From Candidatus Rokuibacteriota bacterium (GTDB lineage Bacteria; JAUVQV01), in NCBI GenBank assembly GCA_030597995.1, contig JAUVQV010000025.1, forward strand, positions 1 to 8,146: 8,146 nucleotides of DNA, in the 5' to 3' direction. The notes under the pieces are model-generated. The model made no database searches. It saw only the letters and a list, made by a program, of their open reading frames with translations, and had not been told where the DNA came from. The translations under genes and the position numbers were made by a program. Positions 1-5,585 of this stretch are shown here, one piece after another (the stretch's first letter is position 1; the number at the start of each line of letters is the position of its first letter).

Positions 1-835
1 GACCCTGCAGATCTTTCTCCAGACTCTCGGTCATCAACAGCGCCTCCACCACTTCGCGGCTGTCCCCCGCACGAACTTCTTCCAGTGTAGGAACAGATTG
101 GATCAGAACGCCTATCTTGGACAGGCGGCCGAGGACCACGAAGTTCCGAGCCGCCAGAGCCGGAGAGTCTCTGGCAATCCGTACCTGGCAGGCATAGGGC
201 GTCAGCCCTTTTTCCAAACACTCCCGGACCATCTCCAGCTTCTCGGGCTTCAGCTGAAAAATCGCTCCCCTGGCGGCCACGAAGCTCTCAGGTGCGGCCT
301 CTTCTTCCACCACTACCGCTTCCGGGATCCTCTCCGTTTCACCCGGTCTCTCCGCCTCGAACTCGGCCAGGTCGACCTCTGGCAACTCGGCCTCGGTCAG
401 GGTGTCCGGCTCCGACGCGGCCGGCCCCGGCTGCGATTCCTCCGAGGCGGGAGGGGCCACCCCGGCAAGGCTCCGCAGGCGCGCGACCAGATCCTGCACC
501 TCCAGAGTGGGCTCTCCCTTATCCTCCACTTCATCGGTAAGGTTTTCGAGAGTGTCGACGCATTTGTACAGAAGGGACATCAGCTCGGGCTGCGCCTGAA
601 CGCTCTTCTTTCGAATCCCATCGAGCACATCCTCCATAGCGTGGCTCAGGGAGACCATGGGTTCATAATTCATCGACCCCGACATGCCCTTGATGGAGTG
701 GGCCTCCCGGAAAAGAGTGTCAATCCCCTGGTAGCTCTCCTGCTCGCGCTCCAAACGGAGGAGCTCCCGGTTCAACCCCTGGAGATGTTCCCGGCACTCG
801 TCCAAAAAGAGCTGGCGATATTTGCTTACATCCAT
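1..835 (-). CDS. cheA: CheA-family histidine kinase, N-terminal part (cut by window edge)
   Basis: Chemotaxis-type sensor kinase that autophosphorylates and passes phosphate to CheY. Only the first 278 residues are visible; the dimerisation, ATPase and CheW-binding domains lie beyond position 1. Residues 1-105 form an Hpt (P1) domain. Its H-box reads REAHSIKGMSGSM, with H46 as the expected phosphorylation site, close to His48 of E. coli CheA. Residues 125-185 are an acidic, Pro/Glu-rich linker. From about 195 a second domain (ACQVRIARDSPALAARNFVV, then LGRLSKIGVLIQSVPTLEEV) resembles the CheY-binding P2 domain of Thermotoga CheA. I chose ATG 835 because the frame fits the Hpt start MDVSKYRQLF; an ATG 10 nt upstream is out of frame. 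GAGAAGG lies 11 nt upstream, a rather long spacing. The gene starts 30 nt after cheY, in the same operon. Family is certain; subtype (Dif-like) is inference. Confidence 0.93.
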   Translation of the reverse strand, partial: MDVSKYRQLFLDECREHLQGLNRELLRLEREQESYQGIDTLFREAHSIKGMSGSMNYEPMVSLSHAMEDVLDGIRKKSVQAQPELMSLLYKCVDTLENLTDEVEDKGEPTLEVQDLVARLRSLAGVAPPASEESQPGPAASEPDTLTEAELPEVDLAEFEAERPGETERIPEAVVVEEEAAPESFVAARGAIFQLKPEKLEMVRECLEKGLTPYACQVRIARDSPALAARNFVVLGRLSKIGVLIQSVPTLEEVRAGDSREVVEALLMTESLEKDLQG

Positions 836-865
836 CTGACGGCATACCTTCTCTTTTTGCGAAAA

Positions 866-1234
866 CTATGCACTGCCGAGGACCTTCTGGGCAACTTCAA
901 CCACCTTGGCCGGTTTGAAGGGCTTGACGATGAAGTCTCGGGCACCCGCCTCCAAGGCTTCGATAATGAGCGACTCCTGACCCAGGGCGCTGCAGATCAC
1001 CACCTTGGCCCCGGCGTCGACGGTCATGATCTGTTTCAAGGCATCGATGCCGTTCATTTCAGGCATCACGATATCCATAGTGATCAAATCAGGGGAAAGC
1101 TCCCTGAATTTTTCCACGGCCTCGTTGCCGTTCTGGGCTTCGCCGATTACATCAAAACCACTCTCGGCAAAAATATTTCGCAACATATTCCTCATGAAGA
1201 GGGCGTCATCCACAATCAAGACCTTGGCTCCCAT
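866..1234 (-). CDS. cheY: CheY-like single-domain response regulator
   Basis: Stand-alone receiver domain of 122 residues with no output domain, the usual CheY size. It should accept phosphate from the CheA encoded next to it. All active-site residues are present: the acidic pair D9/D10, the phosphoacceptor D54 (ITMDIVMPEMNG), S82 at the Thr/Ser switch position (VVICSALGQ) and K104 in the FIVKPF motif. The start at ATG 1234 is supported by a strong ribosome site, TAAAGGAG at 1250-1243, eight nt upstream. An open frame extends further upstream to 1540, but that part overlaps cheW in another frame and is not coding. The gene sits 22 nt after the cheW stop. Whether it acts on a motor or on another target, as DifD does, cannot be read from the sequence. 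Confidence 0.95.
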   Translation of the reverse strand: MGAKVLIVDDALFMRNMLRNIFAESGFDVIGEAQNGNEAVEKFRELSPDLITMDIVMPEMNGIDALKQIMTVDAGAKVVICSALGQESLIIEALEAGARDFIVKPFKPAKVVEVAQKVLGSA

Positions 1235-1256
1235 ACCTGTATCTCCTTTAGACCGG

Positions 1257-1763
1257 CTAACCCACGAGGCCCTTTTCAGCTGCTTCGACCTGCCCCAAAT
1301 CAGGGAGTCGGTAGATGGTGTCGACCAGCTCTTCAGCATCAACCAGGTGCACCACTCGTCCCTTGAGATCGAAAATGCCCTGCAGGAGGTGAGAATGTTC
1401 TCCCGTCGCCTTTCCCATCTCCGCTCGTGCCAGAATCCGTCGTGAAACTCCCTTGATTCCCTCGATTGTCGCCACCATAATGCCGACTGACATGTCCGGC
1501 AGATGCAGGAAAACCGCCTGGTTCGCGCCGGCGGCCTCATCCATCCCCACCAGGCGGGCGAAACTCATGATGGTGAAGATTTTCCCGCGGTGATTCACCA
1601 CCCCAACGACGCTCGGGGGAGTCAGGGGCACCGGAGTAACCACCTGGTTCACCACAATCTCCTTGACATAGGCGATATCGAGGGCGAACCGCTCCCCCCC
1701 GCTCATAAAAAAGAGCAGGCGGGTCTCTTCTTCCAGCACTCGATCTTTGGTCTTTTGCGGCAT
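1257..1763 (-). CDS. cheW: CheW-like coupling protein
   Basis: Adaptor of 168 residues that links the receptor tip to CheA in the cytoplasmic signalling array. The CheW fold is recognisable throughout: LLFFMSGGERFALDIAYVKE at the N-terminus, the core GVVNHRGKIFTIMSFARLVG (residues 54-73), LPDMSVGIMVATIEGIKGV in the middle and LLQGIFDLKGRVVHLVDAEE near the end. The receptor-contacting Arg of the usual NLRG motif is kept as R59, but the preceding Leu is His (N57-H58-R59-G60). The ATG shares one base with the mcp stop (TGATG), which implies translational coupling and roughly matched amounts of receptor and adaptor. AGAGG lies 6 nt upstream of the start. The protein is a little longer than typical CheW because of a short charged N-terminus and a C-terminal tail (about residues 155-168). 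Confidence 0.94.
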   Translation of the reverse strand: MPQKTKDRVLEEETRLLFFMSGGERFALDIAYVKEIVVNQVVTPVPLTPPSVVGVVNHRGKIFTIMSFARLVGMDEAAGANQAVFLHLPDMSVGIMVATIEGIKGVSRRILARAEMGKATGEHSHLLQGIFDLKGRVVHLVDAEELVDTIYRLPDLGQVEAAEKGLVG

Positions 1764-3016
1764 CAGGAGCCTCTTTGTTCCTTGACGGTGAAACCGGACA
1801 CCGACTGACGCAAGTTTTCCGCGAGCTGTGAAAGGTCCTGGGCCGAGGCGGCCATCTGCTCCATCGAAGCCGTCATCTCCTCGGTGGCGGCCGAGGCCTC
1901 CTGGGTGGCGGCGGCGTTGTTCTCGGCGATCCGCGAGATCTCATCCGTGGTCTTGACCATTTCTTCCCCGCCGCTGTTCTGAACTTCAGCCAACGCTGAA
2001 ATCTCCTGCACCCCTTTTGCCGCCTCGACGGTGGCGGCGATAATGTCGTCGAGCGATGCCCGGACCGTGTCGATTACCTCTCGACCTTCCTTGATTTCCA
2101 GGTTCCCGGCACCCATCGAGGTGATGACCTGCTTGCTTTCCTCCCCGATTGCCCCGACGAGAGCAACTATTTCCTCCGCGGACTTGTGAGTCTTTTCCGA
2201 AAGCTGGCGGATCTCATCAGCGACGACGGCGAATCCCCGCCCGTACTCCCCGGCACGGGCCGCTTCTATTGTGGCGTTCAGAGCCAACAGATTAGTCTGC
2301 TGGGAGATCCCCGTAATGACTTCGACAATCTTTCCTATTCGTTGTGTCCGTTCGCTAAAACCTTTCACCATTGTGATCGAACTCTCGACAGTCTGGAAAA
2401 CCTCGCGCATCTTTGCCAGGGCGGCGGCGGCGGCTTCACCGCCGCTTCTGGCGGTTTTCCCGGCCGTATTGCTGGAATCCGACACCTCATGGGCACGCTG
2501 GGCAATCCTCTCTGTGGAGCTGGCGCTTTCCCTTATTTGGGTCGCGGCCTTGGTCACACACTCTACCTGGAGTTCCGCACTCTTGGCGATATGCTCGTTC
2601 GCAGAGGCGATTTCCTCGCTCGCGGCGCTCATCTGCTGGGCCGAGCCCGAGAATCCCTGGGCAGAGTTGCCCAGAGTGTTCGCGCTCTTCTGGAACTGAC
2701 CGACCATCTGTCTCAATGCCTCGAGCATCTTCTGAAAGGCCTGCGCCAGCTCGACTATCTCCTTGTCTCCCGAGAAATCCATGTCCTTGGTCAAGTCCCC
2801 GGCAGCGATCTCATTCGCAGCCGCAGCCAGACGTGAGATCCTGGAGGTCATGGTGTGTGCGATGAGGTACCCGAGTCCCATCCCGATAGCCAGTCCACTC
2901 CCCAAGGAGAGCAAAAGCCGATCGAACTGGTTGTGGATTACGCTGAAGAAGACGATGTTTACCAGGACCACCACCAACACTACGAGCGTAAAACTTATGA
3001 TCAGTTTGACCCTCAT
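1763..3016 (-). CDS. Methyl-accepting chemotaxis protein without a periplasmic sensor domain (DifA-like)
   Basis: Membrane-bound chemoreceptor of 417 residues. Domains in order: TM1 at about 3-24, a loop of only about 10 residues ([10 protein letters not shown]), TM2 at about 34-56, a HAMP linker from about 57 ([18 protein letters not shown]), and a long coiled-coil signalling domain. The hairpin tip that contacts CheA and CheW is near 239-269 ([20 protein letters not shown], then [11 protein letters not shown]). SAASEEIAS and SAATEEMTA fit methylation-site motifs. There is no ligand-binding domain and no C-terminal NWETF-type CheR tether; the protein ends [11 protein letters not shown] chose ATG 3016 because AAGGGAG (3029-3023) lies six nt upstream. 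A TTG at 3040 would add eight residues but has no ribosome site. The M. xanthus receptor DifA has a similarly short periplasmic segment, so a comparable role is plausible but is inference. Confidence 0.93.
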   Translation of the reverse strand: MRVKLIISFTLVVLVVVLVNIVFFSVIHNQFDRLLLSLGSGLAIGMGLGYLIAHTMTSRISRLAAAANEIAAGDLTKDMDFSGDKEIVELAQAFQKMLEALRQMVGQFQKSANTLGNSAQGFSGSAQQMSAASEEIASANEHIAKSAELQVECVTKAATQIRESASSTERIAQRAHEVSDSSNTAGKTARSGGEAAAAALAKMREVFQTVESSITMVKGFSERTQRIGKIVEVITGISQQTNLLALNATIEAARAGEYGRGFAVVADEIRQLSEKTHKSAEEIVALVGAIGEESKQVITSMGAGNLEIKEGREVIDTVRASLDDIIAATVEAAKGVQEISALAEVQNSGGEEMVKTTDEISRIAENNAAATQEASAATEEMTASMEQMAASAQDLSQLAENLRQSVSGFTVKEQRGS

Positions 3017-3118
3017 CCTTTTCTCCCTTGCCCAGTCCAATCAGGCGCTGCGCATAGCATCCAAATCTGCGCGTCACCGGGCAACCCCCCTGCACCAATC
3101 GAGGGATCCCGATAGCCG

Positions 3119-3952
3119 TCAGTGGGTTTTACGGTAAATCCTCTCTTTGGCGTCGACCACATCGAACACCTCCCGTATCGGCCCCACCATAACCTCGGCC
3201 CGGCCGAGGACAAGAAAACCACCGGGTCGCAGGGCACGGTGAAACCGTTCCAGAATCACTTCCTGGGAATCTCTCTCGAGATATATCATAAGATTGCGGC
3301 AGAGGATGAAATCGGAATCTCCTCCGTGGAAATCCAGCAGCACATCCCGGCGATGGAACCGGACCATGTTCTTTATCGCCGGAACCAGCTTATACCGGCC
3401 GTTCCCGACGAAGTACTTCGCGGTGAGGGCGGGATCGAGATCCGCCAACTGACCCGGACGGAACTCCCCGGCCTTGGCCTCTTTCAACACCCGCTCGTCA
3501 ACATCCGTCCCCTGGATCTGTATCTCATAGCTGCTCAGGTCACTGCCCAGAAATTCGCTGAGGGCGATTGCCAGGGAATAGGGTTCCTCTCCCCGTGCAC
3601 AGCCCACACTCCAGAATTTGAACCGGTCAGAGGACGAACCGGAGAAGAACTCGGGAAACACCCGCTCGGTGATAGCCTGAAAGGTGGACGGGTTACGATA
3701 GAAAGTGCTGACATGTATGGTAAAGCAGAACATCAATTTATCCATTTCATCGTGTTCCCGCTCCAGATATGCCAGGTAATCGGCCAGACGGCGGTAGCGG
3801 GTGGCTCTGAGCCGGACCGCCAGGCGACGACGGAGAAATTTATCTTTGTAGGGCTTTAGATCAAGGCCGGTCTTTTGGTGTACTATCTGAAAGAGCGGGT
3901 TCAAGCTCTCAACGGTTTCTGACACGTCCTGCTCTCGGTCTTCCGTACGCAC
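3119..3952 (-). CDS. cheR: CheR-type chemoreceptor glutamate methyltransferase
   Basis: S-adenosylmethionine-dependent enzyme of 277 residues that methylates glutamates on the receptor coiled coil, here most likely the receptor encoded just downstream. Residues 13-75 are the helical CheR N-domain, rich in Arg (FLRRRLAVRLRATRYRR). Signature stretches follow: TIHVSTFYRNP (78-88), the SAM-binding motif FWSVGCARGEEPYSLAI (113-129), GTDVDERVLKEA (148-159) and FILCRNLMIYL (215-225). The usual LGHSE near the end reads LGRAE (249-253). It has no extra C-terminal domains. The GTG at 3952 is the first start in the open frame and lies about 12 nt after the predicted transcription start; a G-run lies only 3 nt upstream, so the ribosome site is poor. 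A GTG at 3925 is an alternative. It is the first gene of the che operon; 102 nt separate it from mcp. Confidence 0.93.
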   Translation of the reverse strand: MRTEDREQDVSETVESLNPLFQIVHQKTGLDLKPYKDKFLRRRLAVRLRATRYRRLADYLAYLEREHDEMDKLMFCFTIHVSTFYRNPSTFQAITERVFPEFFSGSSSDRFKFWSVGCARGEEPYSLAIALSEFLGSDLSSYEIQIQGTDVDERVLKEAKAGEFRPGQLADLDPALTAKYFVGNGRYKLVPAIKNMVRFHRRDVLLDFHGGDSDFILCRNLMIYLERDSQEVILERFHRALRPGGFLVLGRAEVMVGPIREVFDVVDAKERIYRKTH

Positions 3953-3970
3953 ATTCCCCCCAGCGGCACC

Positions 3971-3998
3971 ATGATAGCAAAGCCGGGAAAAAGGTCAA
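3971..3998 (-). promoter_or_regulatory. Predicted sigma70 promoter of the che operon
   Basis: Read on the minus strand, TTGACC (3998-3993) is followed by a 16-nt spacer and TATCAT (3976-3971), five of six matches to consensus in each box. Transcription would start near 3964, about 12 nt before the cheR GTG. It is the only good promoter seen upstream of the five-gene operon. The evidence is sequence match and position only. Confidence 0.65.
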
Positions 3999-4005
3999 TC
4001 TTCCG

Positions 4006-4023
4006 GGGCGTTGACAAGCGCCC
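4006..4023. repeat. Inverted repeat GGGCG-N8-CGCCC in the divergent promoter region
   Basis: Perfect 5-bp arms (4006-4010 and 4019-4023) flank TTGACAAG, so the repeat is wrapped around the candidate -35 box of the plus-strand gene. It lies roughly 50 bp upstream of the predicted che start site. It could be an operator serving both directions, or chance in GC-rich DNA. Confidence 0.35.
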
Positions 4024-4039
4024 GCCGCCCGCATAGCCT
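4011..4039 (+). promoter_or_regulatory. Candidate promoter of the nucleotidyltransferase gene
   Basis: A perfect TTGACA (4011-4016) is followed by a 17-nt spacer and a weak -10, TAGCCT (4034-4039, three of six matches). A start about seven nt downstream would fall at about 4046, inside the ATGATG start codons, giving a leaderless or nearly leaderless mRNA. No Shine-Dalgarno sequence is visible upstream of the ATG, which agrees with that reading. The -10 is poor, so confidence is modest. Confidence 0.4.
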
Positions 4040-4042
4040 GAA

Positions 4043-5356
4043 ATGATGCAGCCAGATTTCCCGGCCCTCGATGGCCTCTTGCGACTTCCCCTGCTGGCGA
4101 GAATCCGGGCGGCGGCGGCGGCCAGCCGCCAGGAGGCCTTTCTTTCCGGCGGGCACCTCCGGGACTATCTGTTGCGGCGGCTCCCCGGGGCCGAGCTCGA
4201 TCTCCCGGTCTCCAACCCGAAAACCCTCCTGCACGGTCTGCAGCTCTCGCGCGGAGAAACATACTTTCTCCTGTACCCCGAGCGACTCACCTACCGTCTG
4301 GTCTTCCCTTCAGGGGTCGCGTTCACACACCTGGACATCACCCGCCTTCGGGCCAAAGGCATCGAGGAGGATCTCCGTCTCCGCGACTTCACCGTCAATG
4401 CCCTGGCGCTGAATCTGTCGGCATCCGGAGAGCGGCGTAAGGTGCTCGACCCCACCGGCGGACTCGCCGATCTCCGCAGAAGGAGGCTCCGCGTCTGCTC
4501 TCCACGGAGCCTCCGGGACGACCCCCTGCGGGCATTACGGGGCATCCGCCTCGCAGCAGAGCTCGGCCTGCGCCCGGATCCGGCCACACGCACCCTCATA
4601 GCCCGTTCCCGCCCGGGGCTCCGGCGGGTGTCTTCCGAGAGGATACGCGATGAGCTCTTCCGGATCCTCCAGGGGCCGGGAGCCGTCCGGGGCGTGACCG
4701 CTATCCTCAAGCTGGGACTTCTCGACTTCCTCGGCAGCCCTTTTCACAAAACCTCCCGGGTGCATCTCCCGCGTTTCTCGGGGACAGGTGCAGTGGTCGA
4801 CGGACTCGCGCCTCGCGGCCGGCTGCGACAGTCGTTGGATACCTCTTTGGAATACGGCGTCAACCGCCGCGGCATCCTGAGGCTGGCGGCCCTCCTCCGG
4901 GATGCCGGCGGGGAACCCAGGGCAAAGCTCCTCTGCCGCCGGCTGAAACTCGGGAAAGGGGCGGCGCTGACCCTCACCCGAAGCCTGACAGCGGACCTCC
5001 CGAGGAGATGGTACCGCCTACCGTCCACGGTGGGCAGGGGGGATTTTCTCGGCCTCTTCCACACCGCCGGCAGCGCCGCGGCCGAGGCCGTCATCCTCGG
5101 TTCGACATCACTGACTCCCGCCTCGGCCAGGACGGAGGCCGCCGGCACGCTCTTTGCCCGGTACCGCCGGCACGAGAAGATTTTTCTTCGCCCGCCGATC
5201 CTGACCGGCCGGGCGGCGCCGGAGGTTCTGGAGCTGGCCGGGGGCCCGGCCCTCGGAAAGCTGCTCCGGGCCGCCAAACAGGCCCAGGACCTCGGCCACT
5301 TCCGTGACCTTTCCAGAGCCCTCGTCTGGGCCCAAGCCTTCCTACGGAAAGGGTAA
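4043..5356 (+). CDS. Class II CCA-adding enzyme / poly(A) polymerase family nucleotidyltransferase
   Basis: Cytoplasmic protein of 437 residues that would add nucleotides to RNA 3' ends: CCA, C or A on tRNA, or a poly(A) tail. Family motifs appear in order: GGHLRDYLL (36-44) with the catalytic strand ELDLPV (51-56), HLDIT with a third acidic residue D98, [10 protein letters not shown] (113-122), DPTGGLADL (136-144), [18 protein letters not shown] (159-176) and [13 protein letters not shown]. The C-terminal half is arranged like HD-containing relatives, but the HD site is degenerate: LLRDAG at 284-289 where LLHD(I/L)GK is usual. A tail from P385 ([13 protein letters not shown]) matches the usual end of longer family members. 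The first metal-binding Asp is Glu (E51-L-D53). ATG 4043 is followed at once by a second ATG, and no ribosome site precedes either. Geobacter sulfurreducens is known to have separate C-adding, A-adding and poly(A) enzymes of this family, so the activity cannot be assigned from motifs alone. Confidence 0.88.
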   Translation: MMQPDFPALDGLLRLPLLARIRAAAAASRQEAFLSGGHLRDYLLRRLPGAELDLPVSNPKTLLHGLQLSRGETYFLLYPERLTYRLVFPSGVAFTHLDITRLRAKGIEEDLRLRDFTVNALALNLSASGERRKVLDPTGGLADLRRRRLRVCSPRSLRDDPLRALRGIRLAAELGLRPDPATRTLIARSRPGLRRVSSERIRDELFRILQGPGAVRGVTAILKLGLLDFLGSPFHKTSRVHLPRFSGTGAVVDGLAPRGRLRQSLDTSLEYGVNRRGILRLAALLRDAGGEPRAKLLCRRLKLGKGAALTLTRSLTADLPRRWYRLPSTVGRGDFLGLFHTAGSAAAEAVILGSTSLTPASARTEAAGTLFARYRRHEKIFLRPPILTGRAAPEVLELAGGPALGKLLRAAKQAQDLGHFRDLSRALVWAQAFLRKG

Positions 5357-5409
5357 CCGAGGCGGCTGGACCTTCCGCTGCACCTTGTCGTACAGACATT
5401 GGACGGGAC

Positions 5410-5438
5410 TTGACAAGGACCCGGGCAGGGGGTAAAAA
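5410..5438 (+). promoter_or_regulatory. Predicted sigma70 promoter of the ABC importer operon
   Basis: A perfect TTGACA (5410-5415), a 17-nt spacer and TAAAAA (5433-5438, four of six matches). Transcription would start near 5445, leaving an untranslated leader of about 140 nt before the binding-protein ATG at 5586. No other comparable promoter was seen in the 229-bp gap after the nucleotidyltransferase gene, and no convincing terminator of that gene was found either. Confidence 0.6.
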
Positions 5439-5506
5439 AACTTCATCCCCGAGTGGAGGGGGTGTTCAGGAGGTCCCCGCCTGAATCCTGGAAAAAGGAA
5501 AATCCT

Positions 5507-5526
5507 GTGACATGTCAGGCGGTCAC
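5507..5526. repeat. Inverted repeat GTGAC-N10-GTCAC with embedded palindrome
   Basis: The arms 5507-5511 and 5522-5526 are perfect inverted copies ten bp apart, a spacing suited to a dimeric repressor. A perfect 10-bp palindrome, TGACATGTCA, occupies 5508-5517 within it. The site is about 60 bp downstream of the predicted transcription start, a roadblock-type position. The function is inferred only. Confidence 0.4.
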
Positions 5527-5574
5527 GTTGCACGGAAATGTTTTTTCAGCAAAAACAAAAAATTTGATGAGGGG

Positions 5575-5585
5575 GGTGTGACACC
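5575..5585. repeat. Palindrome GGTGTGACACC abutting the binding-protein start codon
   Basis: Perfect 5-bp arms around a central G, ending at the base before ATG 5586 and overlapping the end of the G-rich ribosome site (GAGGGGGG, 5569-5576). It contains the same GTGAC core as the repeat at 5507-5526. As DNA it could be an operator half; as RNA the one-base centre makes a tight hairpin unlikely. Confidence 0.35.

Larger units (their letters stand above)
5445..5585 (+). other. Untranslated leader with several small inverted repeats
   Basis: Predicted 5' leader of the transporter mRNA. It contains a possible hairpin TTCAGG-N9-CCTGAA (5465-5485), a GTGAC-N10-GTCAC repeat (5507-5526), an AT-rich inverted repeat TGTTTTT-N5-AAAAACA (5539-5557), and a palindrome touching the start codon (5575-5585). 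The heptamer AATCCTG occurs twice (5484-5490 and 5501-5507). No known riboswitch consensus was recognised. The repeats could be DNA operators or RNA structure; the sequence does not decide. Confidence 0.4.

Noticed and set aside
98..1366. Long plus-strand open frame (422 codons) across the cheA/cheY/cheW region
   Set aside because: It is antisense to three genes with clear family motifs, its translation shows no recognisable domain, and its composition (many His, Leu, Arg, Gly) is typical of a reverse-strand shadow in GC-rich DNA.
3017..3040. TTG at 3040 as the receptor start
   Set aside because: ATG 3016 has AAGGGAG six nt upstream, whereas the TTG lacks a ribosome site and adds only eight polar residues.
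3017..3118. Hidden gene or RNA element between cheR and the receptor gene
   Set aside because: This 102-nt gap shows only a weak 5-bp GCGCA/TGCGC stem, no second promoter worth calling, and no small frame with a ribosome site other than the receptor's own.
5357..5409. Terminator after the nucleotidyltransferase gene
   Set aside because: Only 4-bp stems such as GCGG/CCGC were found, with no T-run following, so no intrinsic terminator can be supported.
5520..5571. GEMM-type (cyclic dinucleotide) riboswitch suggested by GGTCACG in the leader
   Set aside because: Only the first few bases match; the tetraloop receptor region and the later GGACGCAAAGCC-like segment are missing.
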